DNA from: Ohtaekwangia sp036568665
GTDB lineage: Bacteria > Bacteroidota > Bacteroidia > Cytophagales > Cyclobacteriaceae
DNA length: 64,000 nt
Assembly: GCF_036568665.1 (NCBI RefSeq)
Contig: NZ_DATCSD010000370.1
Location: 1-64,000 of the forward strand
Reading direction: 5' to 3'
Shown here: one piece after another, positions 44,813-53,337 of the stretch
Layout: each line of letters begins with the position of its first letter
How positions within the stretch are numbered: the stretch's first letter is position 1
Position numbers and translations under genes: made by a program
The notes under the pieces: generated by a model
Database searches by the model: none
What the model was told of the DNA's origin: nothing
Seen by the model: only the letters and a program-made list of their open reading frames with translations

Positions 44813-45106
44813 TTACGAGCGTATCAAACCCAGCCGCATCGGTATCAGTTCAAAAGTATTCAGCCCTGTTTTTATAGCAGGGTCTTCCTTCGATACACGT
44901 TCGGCAGCTTCCGGAGTATCTACTTCCATGATGCCGAGTCCCCAGACACCTTGGGGATCGAACACAGGCCCGAACACTACACCGATTTTATCCTTTACCA
45001 GGTTGTTCCAGTATTCAATATGCTGCTGCATAATAGCTCTCTCCTGCTCAGTCATATCCTGTGCAAAAGTCGGGCGCGGTGGAATAAGTTTGTATAAGAA
45101 AAACAT
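44813..45106 (-). CDS. YciI-family protein
   Basis: 97 aa, ferredoxin-like alpha/beta barrel of the YciI/YCII group: PRPTFAQDMTEQERAIMQQHIEYWN (read in parts), VFGPVFDPQGVWGLGIMEV, then SKEDPAIKTGLNTFELIPM. The conserved His of the active-site pair appears in QQHIEYW. Function unknown. Divergent from the tetR gene. Confidence 0.9.
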   Translation of the reverse strand: MFFLYKLIPPRPTFAQDMTEQERAIMQQHIEYWNNLVKDKIGVVFGPVFDPQGVWGLGIMEVDTPEAAERVSKEDPAIKTGLNTFELIPMRLGLIRS

Positions 45107-45259
45107 AGCTGTATAATTCCGTGTTTACACAAATTACCGGAAATGTATTTCGGGTAATCCCTATAAAGATCTCGCAATTCTTCGATCTGCACAACCGATA
45201 CTCCGGTTTCATTCTCCAAATTCCGGCTTTAAACTCATATTGACGGATTGGAAATGCAA

Positions 45260-45279
45260 TTTTAATCAAATGATTAAAA
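45260..45279. promoter_or_regulatory. TetR operator at tetR
   Basis: TTTTAATCAAATGATTAAAA: perfect 9-bp arms around AA. The inner 16 bp TTAATCAAATGATTAA recur exactly at 45970-45985. A further half-site TTTGATTAA (45282-45290) overlaps the -33 element. Confidence 0.75.
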
Positions 45280-45281
45280 AA

Positions 45282-45312
45282 TTTGATTAAAACAGAAACC
45301 CCGTTACCTTTG
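45282..45312 (+). promoter_or_regulatory. Promoter of the tetR gene
   Basis: TTTG (45282-45285), exactly 19 nt, TACCTTTG (45305-45312): both elements match the Bacteroidota consensus. The -33 box lies in an operator half-site, so repressor binding would block it. Confidence 0.75.
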
Positions 45313-45338
45313 TTCCGTTATACTCACACGAAATCGTC

Positions 45339-45953
45339 ATGGCGAAAAAGAAAATAGCAGAAGGTGATACTTCTGCAGAAGAGAAAATAAAAGAAGCTGC
45401 CCGTAAAGTATTTATGACAAAAGGTTATGCCGCTACCCGCACACGCGATATAGCAGAAGAAGCGGGCCTCAACCTGGCGTTGCTGAATTACTATTTCCGC
45501 AGCAAAGAGAAACTCTTTGAGATTGTAATGATGGAAAAAATACAGAAGCTCTTTGGTATACTCGCTCCCGTTCTGAACGATGAGAGTACAACACTGGAGC
45601 AGAAAATTGAACAGGTTGTAAACAACTACCTGGATATGCTGCAGGTAAATCCGGATCTTCCGCTCTTTGTTATGAGCGAGATACGCAATGAACCGGAGCG
45701 TTTTGCCAACAAAATACAGGCCGGTAAACTTATACGCGACTCATACATGGTAAAGCAATTGAAAGAGAAAAGGCCCGATATAAACCCGCTGCACTTTATT
45801 GTGAGCCTGCTGGGTATGACGCTGTTTCCGTTCATAGCCAAACCTGTGCTGGAGTCTGCTATGAACATAAGTCCGAAAGCATATCAGACTATGATGGAAG
45901 AGCGGAGAGACTATATACCGCGATGGATCAAATCCATGCTGAAGACGCGCTAA
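45339..45953 (+). CDS. TetR-family repressor of the ABC exporter
   Basis: 204 aa. N-terminal HTH with RKVFMTKGYAATRTRDIAEEAGLNLALLNYYFRSKEKLF (read in parts, residues about 22-60) and a ligand domain with KIEQVVNNYLDMLQVNPDLPLFVMSEI. Resembles CecR (YbiH), the TetR regulator of the E. coli ybhGFSR exporter. Operators at 45260-45279 and 45970-45985 share the same palindrome, which supports control of itself and of the exporter operon. Confidence 0.93.
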   Translation: MAKKKIAEGDTSAEEKIKEAARKVFMTKGYAATRTRDIAEEAGLNLALLNYYFRSKEKLFEIVMMEKIQKLFGILAPVLNDESTTLEQKIEQVVNNYLDMLQVNPDLPLFVMSEIRNEPERFANKIQAGKLIRDSYMVKQLKEKRPDINPLHFIVSLLGMTLFPFIAKPVLESAMNISPKAYQTMMEERRDYIPRWIKSMLKTR

Positions 45954-45969
45954 TTTTTTTGCTCTTTTA

Positions 45970-45985
45970 TTAATCAAATGATTAA
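45970..45985. promoter_or_regulatory. TetR operator at the exporter operon
   Basis: TTAATCAAATGATTAA, identical to the core of the tetR operator, placed between the tetR stop and the TolC-family start (46003). A degenerate half-site TAATTAA follows at 45992-45998, as in the first site. Confidence 0.8.
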
Positions 45986-46002
45986 AACAAATAATTAAAA
46001 AT

Positions 46003-47289
46003 ATGCGAACCATTCCCATCCTTCTCTCCTGCTGCTGGTACCTGGTATTGGTGTTGCCTGCACACGCGCAAGCCGACTACCCGCTTACGCTGGAGGAATG
46101 CTATACGCTTGCCGAACAGAATTACCCGCTTACCAAACAACGGGAACTGATACGACAGAGTCGTGAGTATTCTGTCGACAATGTTTTGAAAGGATATCTT
46201 CCGCAATTCAGTATCAATGGACAGGCTTCTTATCAGTCTGATGTGACTCAGATACCCATCAAAGTTCCCGGTACGGATATACATGTACTCAGCAAAGACC
46301 AGTATAAAGTATATGCGGAAGTAAACCAGGTAGTATACGATGGCGGTGCCACCCGCCAGCAACAACATGCGCAGGAAATGAATGCACTGGTAGAAGAACA
46401 GAAGCTGGATGTAGAACTATATAAACTTCGCGAGCGGATCAACCAGCTATACTTTGGCGTTCTGCTAACCGATGAGCAGCTATTGCAAAATGAGTTATTG
46501 AAAAATGATATAAACATTGGTCTGAAAAAAACACAGGCGGCTATTGATAATGGAACCGCGTTTAAAAGCCGGGCCGATGTATTGAGAGCCGAACTGCTGA
46601 AAGCCAATCAACGTACCACAGAACTTGTCGCCATGCGCAAAGCTTACCTCGATGTGCTGGGACTCTTTTTGAACCGATCATTGCCAGATGTAACTACGCT
46701 GGCGAAACCAGTGGTGCTTACACTCTCCAACGAGATCCATCGCCCGGAGCTGAAGCTATATGATTTTCAGAACACCAGTATAGATATACAGCGCGAACTC
46801 ATCAGCGTTAAGAACCGGCCTCGCCTCAGCCTCTTCCTGCAAGGTGGTTACGGACGGCCTGCGCTGAATATGTTAAGCAACAGCTTTGAATCGTATTATA
46901 TAGGTGGTGCCCGATTGAGCTGGTCGCTCTCAGGATTATATACTTCCAGAAAAGAAAAAGCGATCCTCAACAACTCCAGTCGCACAATACAATTGCAGCG
47001 CGAAACATTTTTGTTTAACACCCATGCATCACTCAGACAACAAAATGCAGAGATCATCAAGCTTCAACAGTTACTACAATCCGATGATGAGATCATTACC
47101 CTGCGTGAAAGTGTAAAGACAGCAGCCTCGGCACAACTGGAAAATGGCGTGATCGATACCAGCGATTACCTCCGTGAGGTGAATGCAGAAGACCAGTCAC
47201 GACAAACAAAGATCTATCACCAGATACAATTACTCCTCGCACAATACAATCAACAAACTATAGTCGGTAATGAATCAATCCATGAATAA
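46003..47289 (+). CDS. TolC-family outer-membrane channel
   Basis: 428 aa: signal peptide (1-23, ending HAQA), then two outer-membrane-efflux repeats (LTLEECYTLAEQNYPLTKQREL near 27-48; later GLFLNRSLPDV and ARLSWSLSGLYTSRKEKAIL). No lipobox, unlike the NodT-type channel at 18500. First gene of the exporter operon; its last codons overlap possible starts of the adaptor gene. Confidence 0.92.
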   Translation: MRTIPILLSCCWYLVLVLPAHAQADYPLTLEECYTLAEQNYPLTKQRELIRQSREYSVDNVLKGYLPQFSINGQASYQSDVTQIPIKVPGTDIHVLSKDQYKVYAEVNQVVYDGGATRQQQHAQEMNALVEEQKLDVELYKLRERINQLYFGVLLTDEQLLQNELLKNDINIGLKKTQAAIDNGTAFKSRADVLRAELLKANQRTTELVAMRKAYLDVLGLFLNRSLPDVTTLAKPVVLTLSNEIHRPELKLYDFQNTSIDIQRELISVKNRPRLSLFLQGGYGRPALNMLSNSFESYYIGGARLSWSLSGLYTSRKEKAILNNSSRTIQLQRETFLFNTHASLRQQNAEIIKLQQLLQSDDEIITLRESVKTAASAQLENGVIDTSDYLREVNAEDQSRQTKIYHQIQLLLAQYNQQTIVGNESIHE

Positions 47290-47293
47290 CACC

Positions 47294-48184
47294 ATGAAAA
47301 ATATAGCAGGTATACTTACAACGGCCCTCCTGGTGGCAGCATGCAATGGCGACAAAAATCTTTACGATGCCTCCGGTACATTTGAAGCCGTAGAAACCAT
47401 TGTATCAGCAGAAGCTACCGGTACAATCCGCACACTGTTGCTGGAAGAAGGGCAGTTGCTCCACGCAGGCCAATCTGTTGGCAGTATCGATAGTGTTCAA
47501 CTCTATCTGAAGAAAAAACAATTGCAGGCCCAGATACTCGCAGTGCTTAGCAAGCGTCCGGATATAGGTTCGCAGGTGGCATCCCTTCGCGAACAATTGA
47601 AACAGGCTGAGCGCGAACAGCAACGTATCACACGCCTGTTAAAAGCTGATGCTGCTACGCAAAAACAACTGGATGATGCCAACGCACAGATCGCTATTAT
47701 ACAGAAACAGATTGAAGGTATACAATCATCGCTCAGTATAACTTCTTCCAGTTTAAATGAAGAAACATCGCCATTGCAAGTGCAAATCGAACAACTCAAC
47801 GATCAGCTTCACAAATGCAGGATCATCAACCCGATCGAAGGCACTGTACTGACGAAATATACCGAAGCCAACGAGATGGCCACCACCGGGAAACCGCTCT
47901 ATAAAATTGCTGATATAGCCACTATAACCTTGCGTGCCTATGTAACCGGTGATCAGTTTGCCAGCATAAAACTTAATCAAAAAGTACATGTGCTGGTGGA
48001 TACCGATAAAGATAATTATAAGACCTATGAAGGAACGATTGAATGGATTAGTGACAAAGCTGAATTTACTCCAAAAACCATTCAGACAAAAGACGAGCGT
48101 GCCAACCTGGTATATGCCGTAAAGATCCGCGTAAAGAACGATGGCTTCCTGAAGATCGGCATGTATGGCGAAGTAAAATTATAG
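47294..48184 (+). CDS. HlyD/YbhG-type adaptor lipoprotein
   Basis: 296 aa from ATG 47294 (MKNIAGILTTALLVAAC, lipobox at Cys17); in-frame ATGs at 47270 and 47282 overlap the TolC gene and are alternatives. Biotinyl-lipoyl half IVSAEATGTIRTLLLEEGQLLHAGQSVG, a coiled-coil hairpin (about 75-160) rich in Gln/Leu, then INPIEGTVLTKYTEANEMATTGKPLYKI and a beta-barrel (patterns read in parts). Links the ABC permeases to the TolC-like channel. Confidence 0.92.
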   Translation: MKNIAGILTTALLVAACNGDKNLYDASGTFEAVETIVSAEATGTIRTLLLEEGQLLHAGQSVGSIDSVQLYLKKKQLQAQILAVLSKRPDIGSQVASLREQLKQAEREQQRITRLLKADAATQKQLDDANAQIAIIQKQIEGIQSSLSITSSSLNEETSPLQVQIEQLNDQLHKCRIINPIEGTVLTKYTEANEMATTGKPLYKIADIATITLRAYVTGDQFASIKLNQKVHVLVDTDKDNYKTYEGTIEWISDKAEFTPKTIQTKDERANLVYAVKIRVKNDGFLKIGMYGEVKL

Positions 48185-48189
48185 TATAC

Positions 48190-49137
48190 ATGCTATCCAC
48201 AAACACCTATAGTATGCAGGCAAGTACACCGGCTATCGTGATCAGCGAGCTCACCAAAACATACGGCAAAGAAAAAGCCGTGGCAGTCGATAAGGTTTCG
48301 CTGACGGTTAACAAAGGTGAACTCTTCGGATTGATCGGTCCTGATGGTGCTGGCAAAACGAGTATATTCCGCATGCTCACAACGGTATTGCTACCGGACG
48401 GTGGCAATGCTTCGGTAGATGGCTACGATATTGTGAAGCAATACCGGGAAATTCGTCAGACCGTTGGGTATATGCCCGGTAAGTTCTCGCTATACTCCGA
48501 TCTTACTATTGCCGAGAATCTTAATTTCTTTGCAACGGTATTCAACACCTCGGTAGAAGAGAACTATGCGCTGATCAAAGATATATATGTACAGCTCGAA
48601 CGCTTCCGCGATCGCAGAGCCGGTAAACTTTCCGGGGGTATGAAACAAAAGCTGGCACTGTGTTGTGCGCTCATCCACAAGCCTACGGTATTATTTCTCG
48701 ATGAGCCCACCACCGGTGTTGATCCCGTATCGCGCAAGGAATTTTGGGAAATGCTGAAGCGACTACAGGAACAAAATATTACCATCCTGGTATCAACACC
48801 CTATATGGACGAAGCTACGCTTTGCGATCGCATCGCCCTGATACAGGAAGGACATATACTCTCCATTGATACTCCGCAAAATATAGTGGCATCATATCCT
48901 GATCCGCTATATGCCGTGCGCGCCAGCAATATGGCTACACTGCTGAAAGCGCTGCACGATGCTCCCGGTATTATGAACAGCTATGCTTTTGGTGAATATG
49001 CCCATGCATCGTTTCACAACGCACCGGATATGCGCATGCTGGAAAATTACCTGTGGTCGAAAGGCCTGGAAGACACCGAGATCAAACCGGTTACAGCATC
49101 TATCGAAGATTGCTTCATCAAACTTCTAAAGAAATGA
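48190..49137 (+). CDS. ABC-2 exporter ATPase 1 (YbhF N-half type)
   Basis: 315 aa. Walker A GPDGAGKTS, signature LSGGMKQKLALCCALIHKP, Walker B VLFLDEPTTGVDPVSR and a switch region TPYMDEATLCDR in which the usual His is replaced by Pro. The Gly-Pro-Asp in Walker A and the missing switch His suggest a weakened site, as in the first half of YbhF-like tandem ATPases. Its stop overlaps the next start (ATGA), consistent with two halves of one ATPase. Confidence 0.93.
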   Translation: MLSTNTYSMQASTPAIVISELTKTYGKEKAVAVDKVSLTVNKGELFGLIGPDGAGKTSIFRMLTTVLLPDGGNASVDGYDIVKQYREIRQTVGYMPGKFSLYSDLTIAENLNFFATVFNTSVEENYALIKDIYVQLERFRDRRAGKLSGGMKQKLALCCALIHKPTVLFLDEPTTGVDPVSRKEFWEMLKRLQEQNITILVSTPYMDEATLCDRIALIQEGHILSIDTPQNIVASYPDPLYAVRASNMATLLKALHDAPGIMNSYAFGEYAHASFHNAPDMRMLENYLWSKGLEDTEIKPVTASIEDCFIKLLKK

Positions 49138-49874
49138 CAGACGCTGTTATCAAAACAGAAAAACTTACCAAGCGCTTCGGCAATTTCATTGCTACGAATG
49201 AAATCACGCTGCAGGTATATCCGGGCGAGATATTCGGATTCCTGGGAGCTAACGGTGCCGGTAAGACAACAGCTATGCGTATGTTGTGCGGCTTATCTAT
49301 ACCGTCATCGGGCAGCGCTGCCATTGCAGGCTTTGATGTATATAAACAAACGGAGCAGATCAAGAAAAATATAGGCTATATGAGCCAGCGCTTCTCGCTA
49401 TATGAAGACCTGACGGTATTGGAGAACATACATTTCTTCGGAGGTATATATGGCCTGAGCGATGCAGCACTCAAGCAAAAAAGCGAGGAGCTCATTACAC
49501 AACTCGGTTTGCAAAGTGAAGCGAAGAAACTTGTTGGAGGATTACCCCTGGGATGGAAACAAAAGTTATCATTCTCGGTAGCCGTTATCCATCAACCGAA
49601 GATTGTATTCCTCGATGAGCCTACCGGTGGTGTTGACCCGGTTACACGCAGACAATTCTGGGATCTGATCTACGATGCTGCCGCTAAAGGTGTTACCATC
49701 TTTGTAACGACACACTATATGGATGAAGCCGAATATTGTAATCGCATTTCTATTATGGTGGATGGCAGGATTGAAGCACTTGATACACCACGCAACCTGA
49801 AGCAACGTTTTCAGGCCGACTCTATGGATGATGTATTCTATCAACTGGCACGTGGTGCCAAACGCAGTGATTAA
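49134..49874 (+). CDS. ABC-2 exporter ATPase 2 (YbhF C-half type)
   Basis: 246 aa from ATG 49134, which overlaps the previous stop; a longer frame from 49053 lies inside ATPase 1. Walker A GANGAGKTT, Walker B IVFLDEPTGGVDPVTRR and switch VTTHYMDEAEYCNR with His intact. The signature loop reads LVGGLPLGWKQKL, so the Ser of LSGGQ is replaced by Val. Together with ATPase 1 this gives one complete and one degenerate composite site. Confidence 0.93.
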   Translation: MTDAVIKTEKLTKRFGNFIATNEITLQVYPGEIFGFLGANGAGKTTAMRMLCGLSIPSSGSAAIAGFDVYKQTEQIKKNIGYMSQRFSLYEDLTVLENIHFFGGIYGLSDAALKQKSEELITQLGLQSEAKKLVGGLPLGWKQKLSFSVAVIHQPKIVFLDEPTGGVDPVTRRQFWDLIYDAAAKGVTIFVTTHYMDEAEYCNRISIMVDGRIEALDTPRNLKQRFQADSMDDVFYQLARGAKRSD

Positions 49875-49886
49875 CCCGCTATAGTA

Positions 49887-50993
49887 ATGAAACAGTTTTT
49901 TGTTTTTATACGAAAAGAATTTGCGCACGCGCTTCGCGACCGAAAGACGTTACTTATACTCTTTGGTATGCCGGTAGTGCAGATCCTCATCTTTGGGTTT
50001 GCCCTGACCAATGAAGTAAAGAACTCAAAGATTTTGATCATAGATCACGCGCGCGATGAAGCTTCTCAACAACTGATCGGACAGATCGATGCCAGTCGCT
50101 ATTTTGAAATTGAAAAAGCTCCGTTGAACTATCGGCAGATTGAAGAGGGATTCAGGGAAGGTAAAATAAAAATGGCCGTGGTATTCCCGGCTAATTTTCA
50201 AACAGACCTGCTGCATCAACACCAGGCACAATTACAAGTGCTGGCTGATGCATCCGATCCGAATCTTGCCACTACACTGATCAACTATGTTTCATCGATC
50301 GTACAAGATTATCAATCACAGATCACACCCACCGATGCTATACCCTACAGAATTATACCGGAGGCCCGCATGCTATACAATCCACAACTGAAAGGTGTAC
50401 ACAACTTTGTGCCGGGTGTTATGGCACTGGTGCTGATGCTGGTGTGTGTGATGATGACTGCAGTGTCCATCGTACGAGAAAAAGAAACCGGCACCATGGA
50501 GATATTATTAGTATCACCCTTCAAACCTATATTGGTTATACTTTCCAAAGCGGTGCCTTACCTCCTGCTGTCCCTGATCAATGTTGTATCCATACTATTG
50601 CTGAGTATATTTTTACTGGATCTGCCGGTTGCCGGAAGTATACCACTGCTGTTTGCTGAAAGTACACTGTTTATCATTACCAGTCTTACACTGGGTATAT
50701 TTATATCGGTGAAAACAAGTTCGCAGCAAACCGCCATGCTCATCTCGCTCATGGGTATGTTGTTGCCCACCATCCTGTTCAGCGGCTTTATGTTTCCCAT
50801 CGAGAACATGCCTGTGCCTTTACAAGTAATATCCAACATTGTGCCCGCCAAGTGGTACTATATCATTGTGAAATCGATTATGATAAAAGGGCTCGGCTTC
50901 TCTGCTATATGGAAGGAAACGCTGATCCTCACCGGTATAACTTTATTCTTATTAGTGATAAGTCTCAAGAGTTTTAAAATCCGACTGACATGA
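49887..50993 (+). CDS. ABC-2 exporter permease (YbhS/YbhR type), first copy
   Basis: 368 aa. One N-terminal helix (about 22-42), a long extracytoplasmic domain (about 45-170), then five helices (about 172-195, 223-246, 252-275, 282-305, 340-360). The coupling motif REKETGTMEILLVSPFKP (about 193-210) is typical of the DrrB/YbhR permease family. It overlaps the next permease by 4 nt. Confidence 0.93.
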   Translation: MKQFFVFIRKEFAHALRDRKTLLILFGMPVVQILIFGFALTNEVKNSKILIIDHARDEASQQLIGQIDASRYFEIEKAPLNYRQIEEGFREGKIKMAVVFPANFQTDLLHQHQAQLQVLADASDPNLATTLINYVSSIVQDYQSQITPTDAIPYRIIPEARMLYNPQLKGVHNFVPGVMALVLMLVCVMMTAVSIVREKETGTMEILLVSPFKPILVILSKAVPYLLLSLINVVSILLLSIFLLDLPVAGSIPLLFAESTLFIITSLTLGIFISVKTSSQQTAMLISLMGMLLPTILFSGFMFPIENMPVPLQVISNIVPAKWYYIIVKSIMIKGLGFSAIWKETLILTGITLFLLVISLKSFKIRLT

Positions 50994-52108
50994 GAACGAT
51001 CCGATTTTTATTACAGAAAGAATTTCGCCAGATATTCCGGAACAAATCTATACTGGCCATGATCCTGGTAATGCCTATTATGCAATTGCTGATATTACCG
51101 CTTGCGGCCAACTATGAAGTAAAGAATATTAACCTGGCTGTAGTAGATCATGACCACTCTTCGTATTCACAAAAAATGATTTCTAAAATTACTTCCTCCG
51201 GCTATTTCCGGTTAACCGGTTATCATCCTTCCTATAAAGAAGGACTACACGAGATCGAGTCAGACAAAGCTGATCTTATCCTGGAGATACCACACGGCTT
51301 TGAACGCAACCTGACCCGTGAAGACAAAGAAAAATTACTCATTGCTGTCAACGCGATCAATGGTGTAAAGGCAAACCTCGGCAGCGCTTACCTCGCTGAG
51401 ATCATCCGCAATTTCAATGGCGACATCCGTTATCAATTCTTCCCGGTTTCACGATTTATGACGGAGCCTGTTATCACAATCACATCGTCTAACTGGTTCA
51501 ATCCGCTGCTCAATTACCGGATGTTTATGGTGCCAGGTATATTAGCAACGCTCGTAACAATGATCGGAGGTTTTCTCAGCGCACTGAACATCGTAAAGGA
51601 AAAGGAAGTTGGCACCATTGAGCAGATCAACGTAACACCTATACGCAAGCATCATTTTATACTGGGCAAGCTTATACCTTTCTGGGTATTGGGAAATATA
51701 GTGTTCTCCATCGGGCTGTTGGTATCATGGCTGATATATGGCATTATACCGGTAGGAAGTTTGTTACTGCTTTATGGTTTTATTACCGTATACCTGCTGG
51801 CAGTATTGGGGCTGGGTTTATTAGTGTCAACTGTATGTGAAACACAACAACAAGCTATGTTCATTATGTTCTTCTTCATGATGATCTTTATACTCATGGG
51901 TGGTCTCTTCACTTCTATCGACAGTATGCCGGAATGGGCACAGATGGTTACGCGCTTTAACCCGGTAAGCTATCTCATCAACGTCATGCGCATGGTTATA
52001 CTCAAAGGAAGCGGCTTCCGCGATGTAGCCCCACACCTGGGCGTGGTTACCCTGTTTGCTATTGTACTTAACGGATGGGCAGTGTTGAATTATAAGAAAT
52101 CTTCGTGA
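50990..52108 (+). CDS. ABC-2 exporter permease (YbhS/YbhR type), second copy
   Basis: 372 aa with the same layout: N-terminal helix (about 22-42), extracytoplasmic domain, then helices starting near 175, and coupling motif KEKEVGTIEQINVTPIRKHHFI. Forms the heterodimer with the preceding permease. Last gene of the TolC-HlyD-ABC-ABC-permease-permease operon. Confidence 0.93.
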   Translation: MRTIRFLLQKEFRQIFRNKSILAMILVMPIMQLLILPLAANYEVKNINLAVVDHDHSSYSQKMISKITSSGYFRLTGYHPSYKEGLHEIESDKADLILEIPHGFERNLTREDKEKLLIAVNAINGVKANLGSAYLAEIIRNFNGDIRYQFFPVSRFMTEPVITITSSNWFNPLLNYRMFMVPGILATLVTMIGGFLSALNIVKEKEVGTIEQINVTPIRKHHFILGKLIPFWVLGNIVFSIGLLVSWLIYGIIPVGSLLLLYGFITVYLLAVLGLGLLVSTVCETQQQAMFIMFFFMMIFILMGGLFTSIDSMPEWAQMVTRFNPVSYLINVMRMVILKGSGFRDVAPHLGVVTLFAIVLNGWAVLNYKKSS

Positions 52109-52111
52109 GTC

Positions 52112-52260
52112 GTTAACAGTTATCTGTTAATGGTTATCCGTTAATCGTTAACCGTTATTCGACATTCGTTGATCGATGTTCCTTGTTCGATATTCACTTT
52201 CCGTTAGCAGTTAATCGTTATTATACTTCAACATTCGTTAATCCGAATAACGATTAACTA
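52112..52260. repeat. GTTAA-rich intergenic repeat array, copy 2 of the dispersed repeat
   Basis: About 150 nt dominated by variants of CGTTAAYCGTTA and its complement. It includes ACTTCAACATTCGTTAATC (52225-52243) and CTTGTTCGATATTCA (52182-52196), both identical to blocks at 420-460. The right edge CGATTAACTATTAACGGTTA is largely complementary to the left edge, so a long hairpin could form and end the exporter transcript. Confidence 0.7.
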
Positions 52261-52464
52261 TTAACGGTTAACCGTCAACGCCTGTCCTGTTTCTTCTGAA
52301 AAAAGTTTCTCTTTACAAGGGCGGTGCAATGCGCACATCTGGAAGAGATATTCCCAATGCTTCATGTCATCATTCAGCCACTCGAATAATTCATCTGCTT
52401 CATCATCAGATGAAATATATAGCGCATACTTTCGACAAAGGATTAAATAATATGTTTCGTTCAC
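52261..52464 (-). CDS. Possible small acidic protein
   Basis: 67 aa from a GTG start (complement of 52462-52464): NETYYLILCRKYALYISS, then acidic DDEADELFEWLNDDMKHWEYL and CALHRPCKEKLFSEETG. Composition looks protein-like but no family is recognised. The stop codon falls in the GTTAA repeat, so the C-terminus may have been set by repeat insertion. Uncertain. Confidence 0.35.
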   Translation of the reverse strand: MNETYYLILCRKYALYISSDDEADELFEWLNDDMKHWEYLFQMCALHRPCKEKLFSEETGQALTVNR

Positions 52465-52620
52465 GGGGGTGTGATTTGGTATCAGTGAAAGTCATGCACG
52501 GCATGATGTGTATAGTTGCGCGTATCGATGTATCGGCCATCTGCACACGAGCTGGTATACTTTGCTAAGGTCTGATACTTCTGTGAAACCGTGATTACGG
52601 GCACATTAAGATTATGCAAA

Positions 52621-52663
52621 AAACTCACGCTGATAATGCTGTATACATTATGAACGTGAGTTT
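52621..52663. other. Nested hairpin in a 285-nt gap
   Basis: AAACTCACG pairs with CGTGAGTTT (9 bp) and, inside, ATAATG pairs with CATTAT around CTGTATA. It could be a terminator or small structured RNA. The rest of 52465-52749 shows no gene. Confidence 0.4.
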
Positions 52664-52749
52664 ATCCGTTGCATCAACAAGGAATGTTGATCGCTCTGAG
52701 AATATAGTCGCTCTTGTAAATTTACCGGACGAGTGGTTAAACAGCGTGA

Positions 52750-52998
52750 TCAGTCGAGCACCACTACTTTCTCTTTCTTCTTTGCTTTTGTTTTTCCGGT
52801 AGCTTCTTTCAGAATGCGTTCTGTTTTCCTGGTCTGCTTTTTCACTTCGCTGCGAATACGGCTTGAAAATTTACGCGCTACTTTATCGAGCAGCTTTTGT
52901 GTTTTTTTGGAAGGCGATGAAATTTGGAATTTACCAAGCGCCTGATTCATTGCCTCTTCTACAGTCAGCAATATTTCTTTCTTCAATACTTTTTCCAT
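52750..52998 (-). CDS. Small lysine-rich basic protein
   Basis: 82 aa. Amphipathic N-terminal half (LLTVEEAMNQALGKFQI), then a strongly basic helix (KKTQKLLDKVARKFSSRIRSEV) and a Lys-rich tail (TGKTKAKKKEKVVVLD). It looks like a nucleic-acid-binding or histone-like small protein, but I cannot place it in a family. A well-formed promoter 30 nt upstream supports it as a real gene. Confidence 0.6.
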   Translation of the reverse strand: MEKVLKKEILLTVEEAMNQALGKFQISSPSKKTQKLLDKVARKFSSRIRSEVKKQTRKTERILKEATGKTKAKKKEKVVVLD

Positions 52999-53027
52999 GT
53001 GAGTCGGACTGGGTTTTCGTTCGGGCT

Positions 53028-53058
53028 CAAAAGTAGTTTATGTTATTTGAATGTTAAA
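53028..53058 (-). promoter_or_regulatory. Promoter of the lysine-rich protein gene
   Basis: On the minus strand TTTA (53055-53058), exactly 19 nt, TACTTTTG (53028-53035): an exact -7 box with a 3-of-4 -33 box, 30 nt before the start codon. Confidence 0.6.
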
Positions 53059-53337
53059 TGAGTTAACAAAAACTTAATATTTACTATTTGTAAACTATAT
53101 TGCCATTTAGTAAACCTTTCTACCTGAATCCGCTCGTATGCAGTGTTTTATAGAAATGATCTCTTCAAAAAACCAGTGCGCATCAATTGCTGAACAGGGT
53201 CGGAGAAAGATTGTTTTACCATGCTCGCTATAGAAGAATAGTGATTTACTTGCAGGCTTGCTGATATAAATAGTTATACAACATCAGGCATTATTATATA
53301 ACAACGTAATACAAAGAGCTGATTATACCACCACTTC
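53059..53337. other. Divergent intergenic region before egtB
   Basis: AT-rich. Holds TTTACTATTTGTAAA, an inverted repeat (TTTAC/GTAAA) near 53085-53099, and a nearby TTTAGTAAAC, which could be regulator sites. No canonical TAnnTTTG box was found for egtB, and no gene is seen. Confidence 0.4.

Noticed and set aside
52614..52802. 62-codon plus-strand frame
   Set aside because: Begins in a hairpin and overlaps the lysine-rich gene on the other strand; no support.
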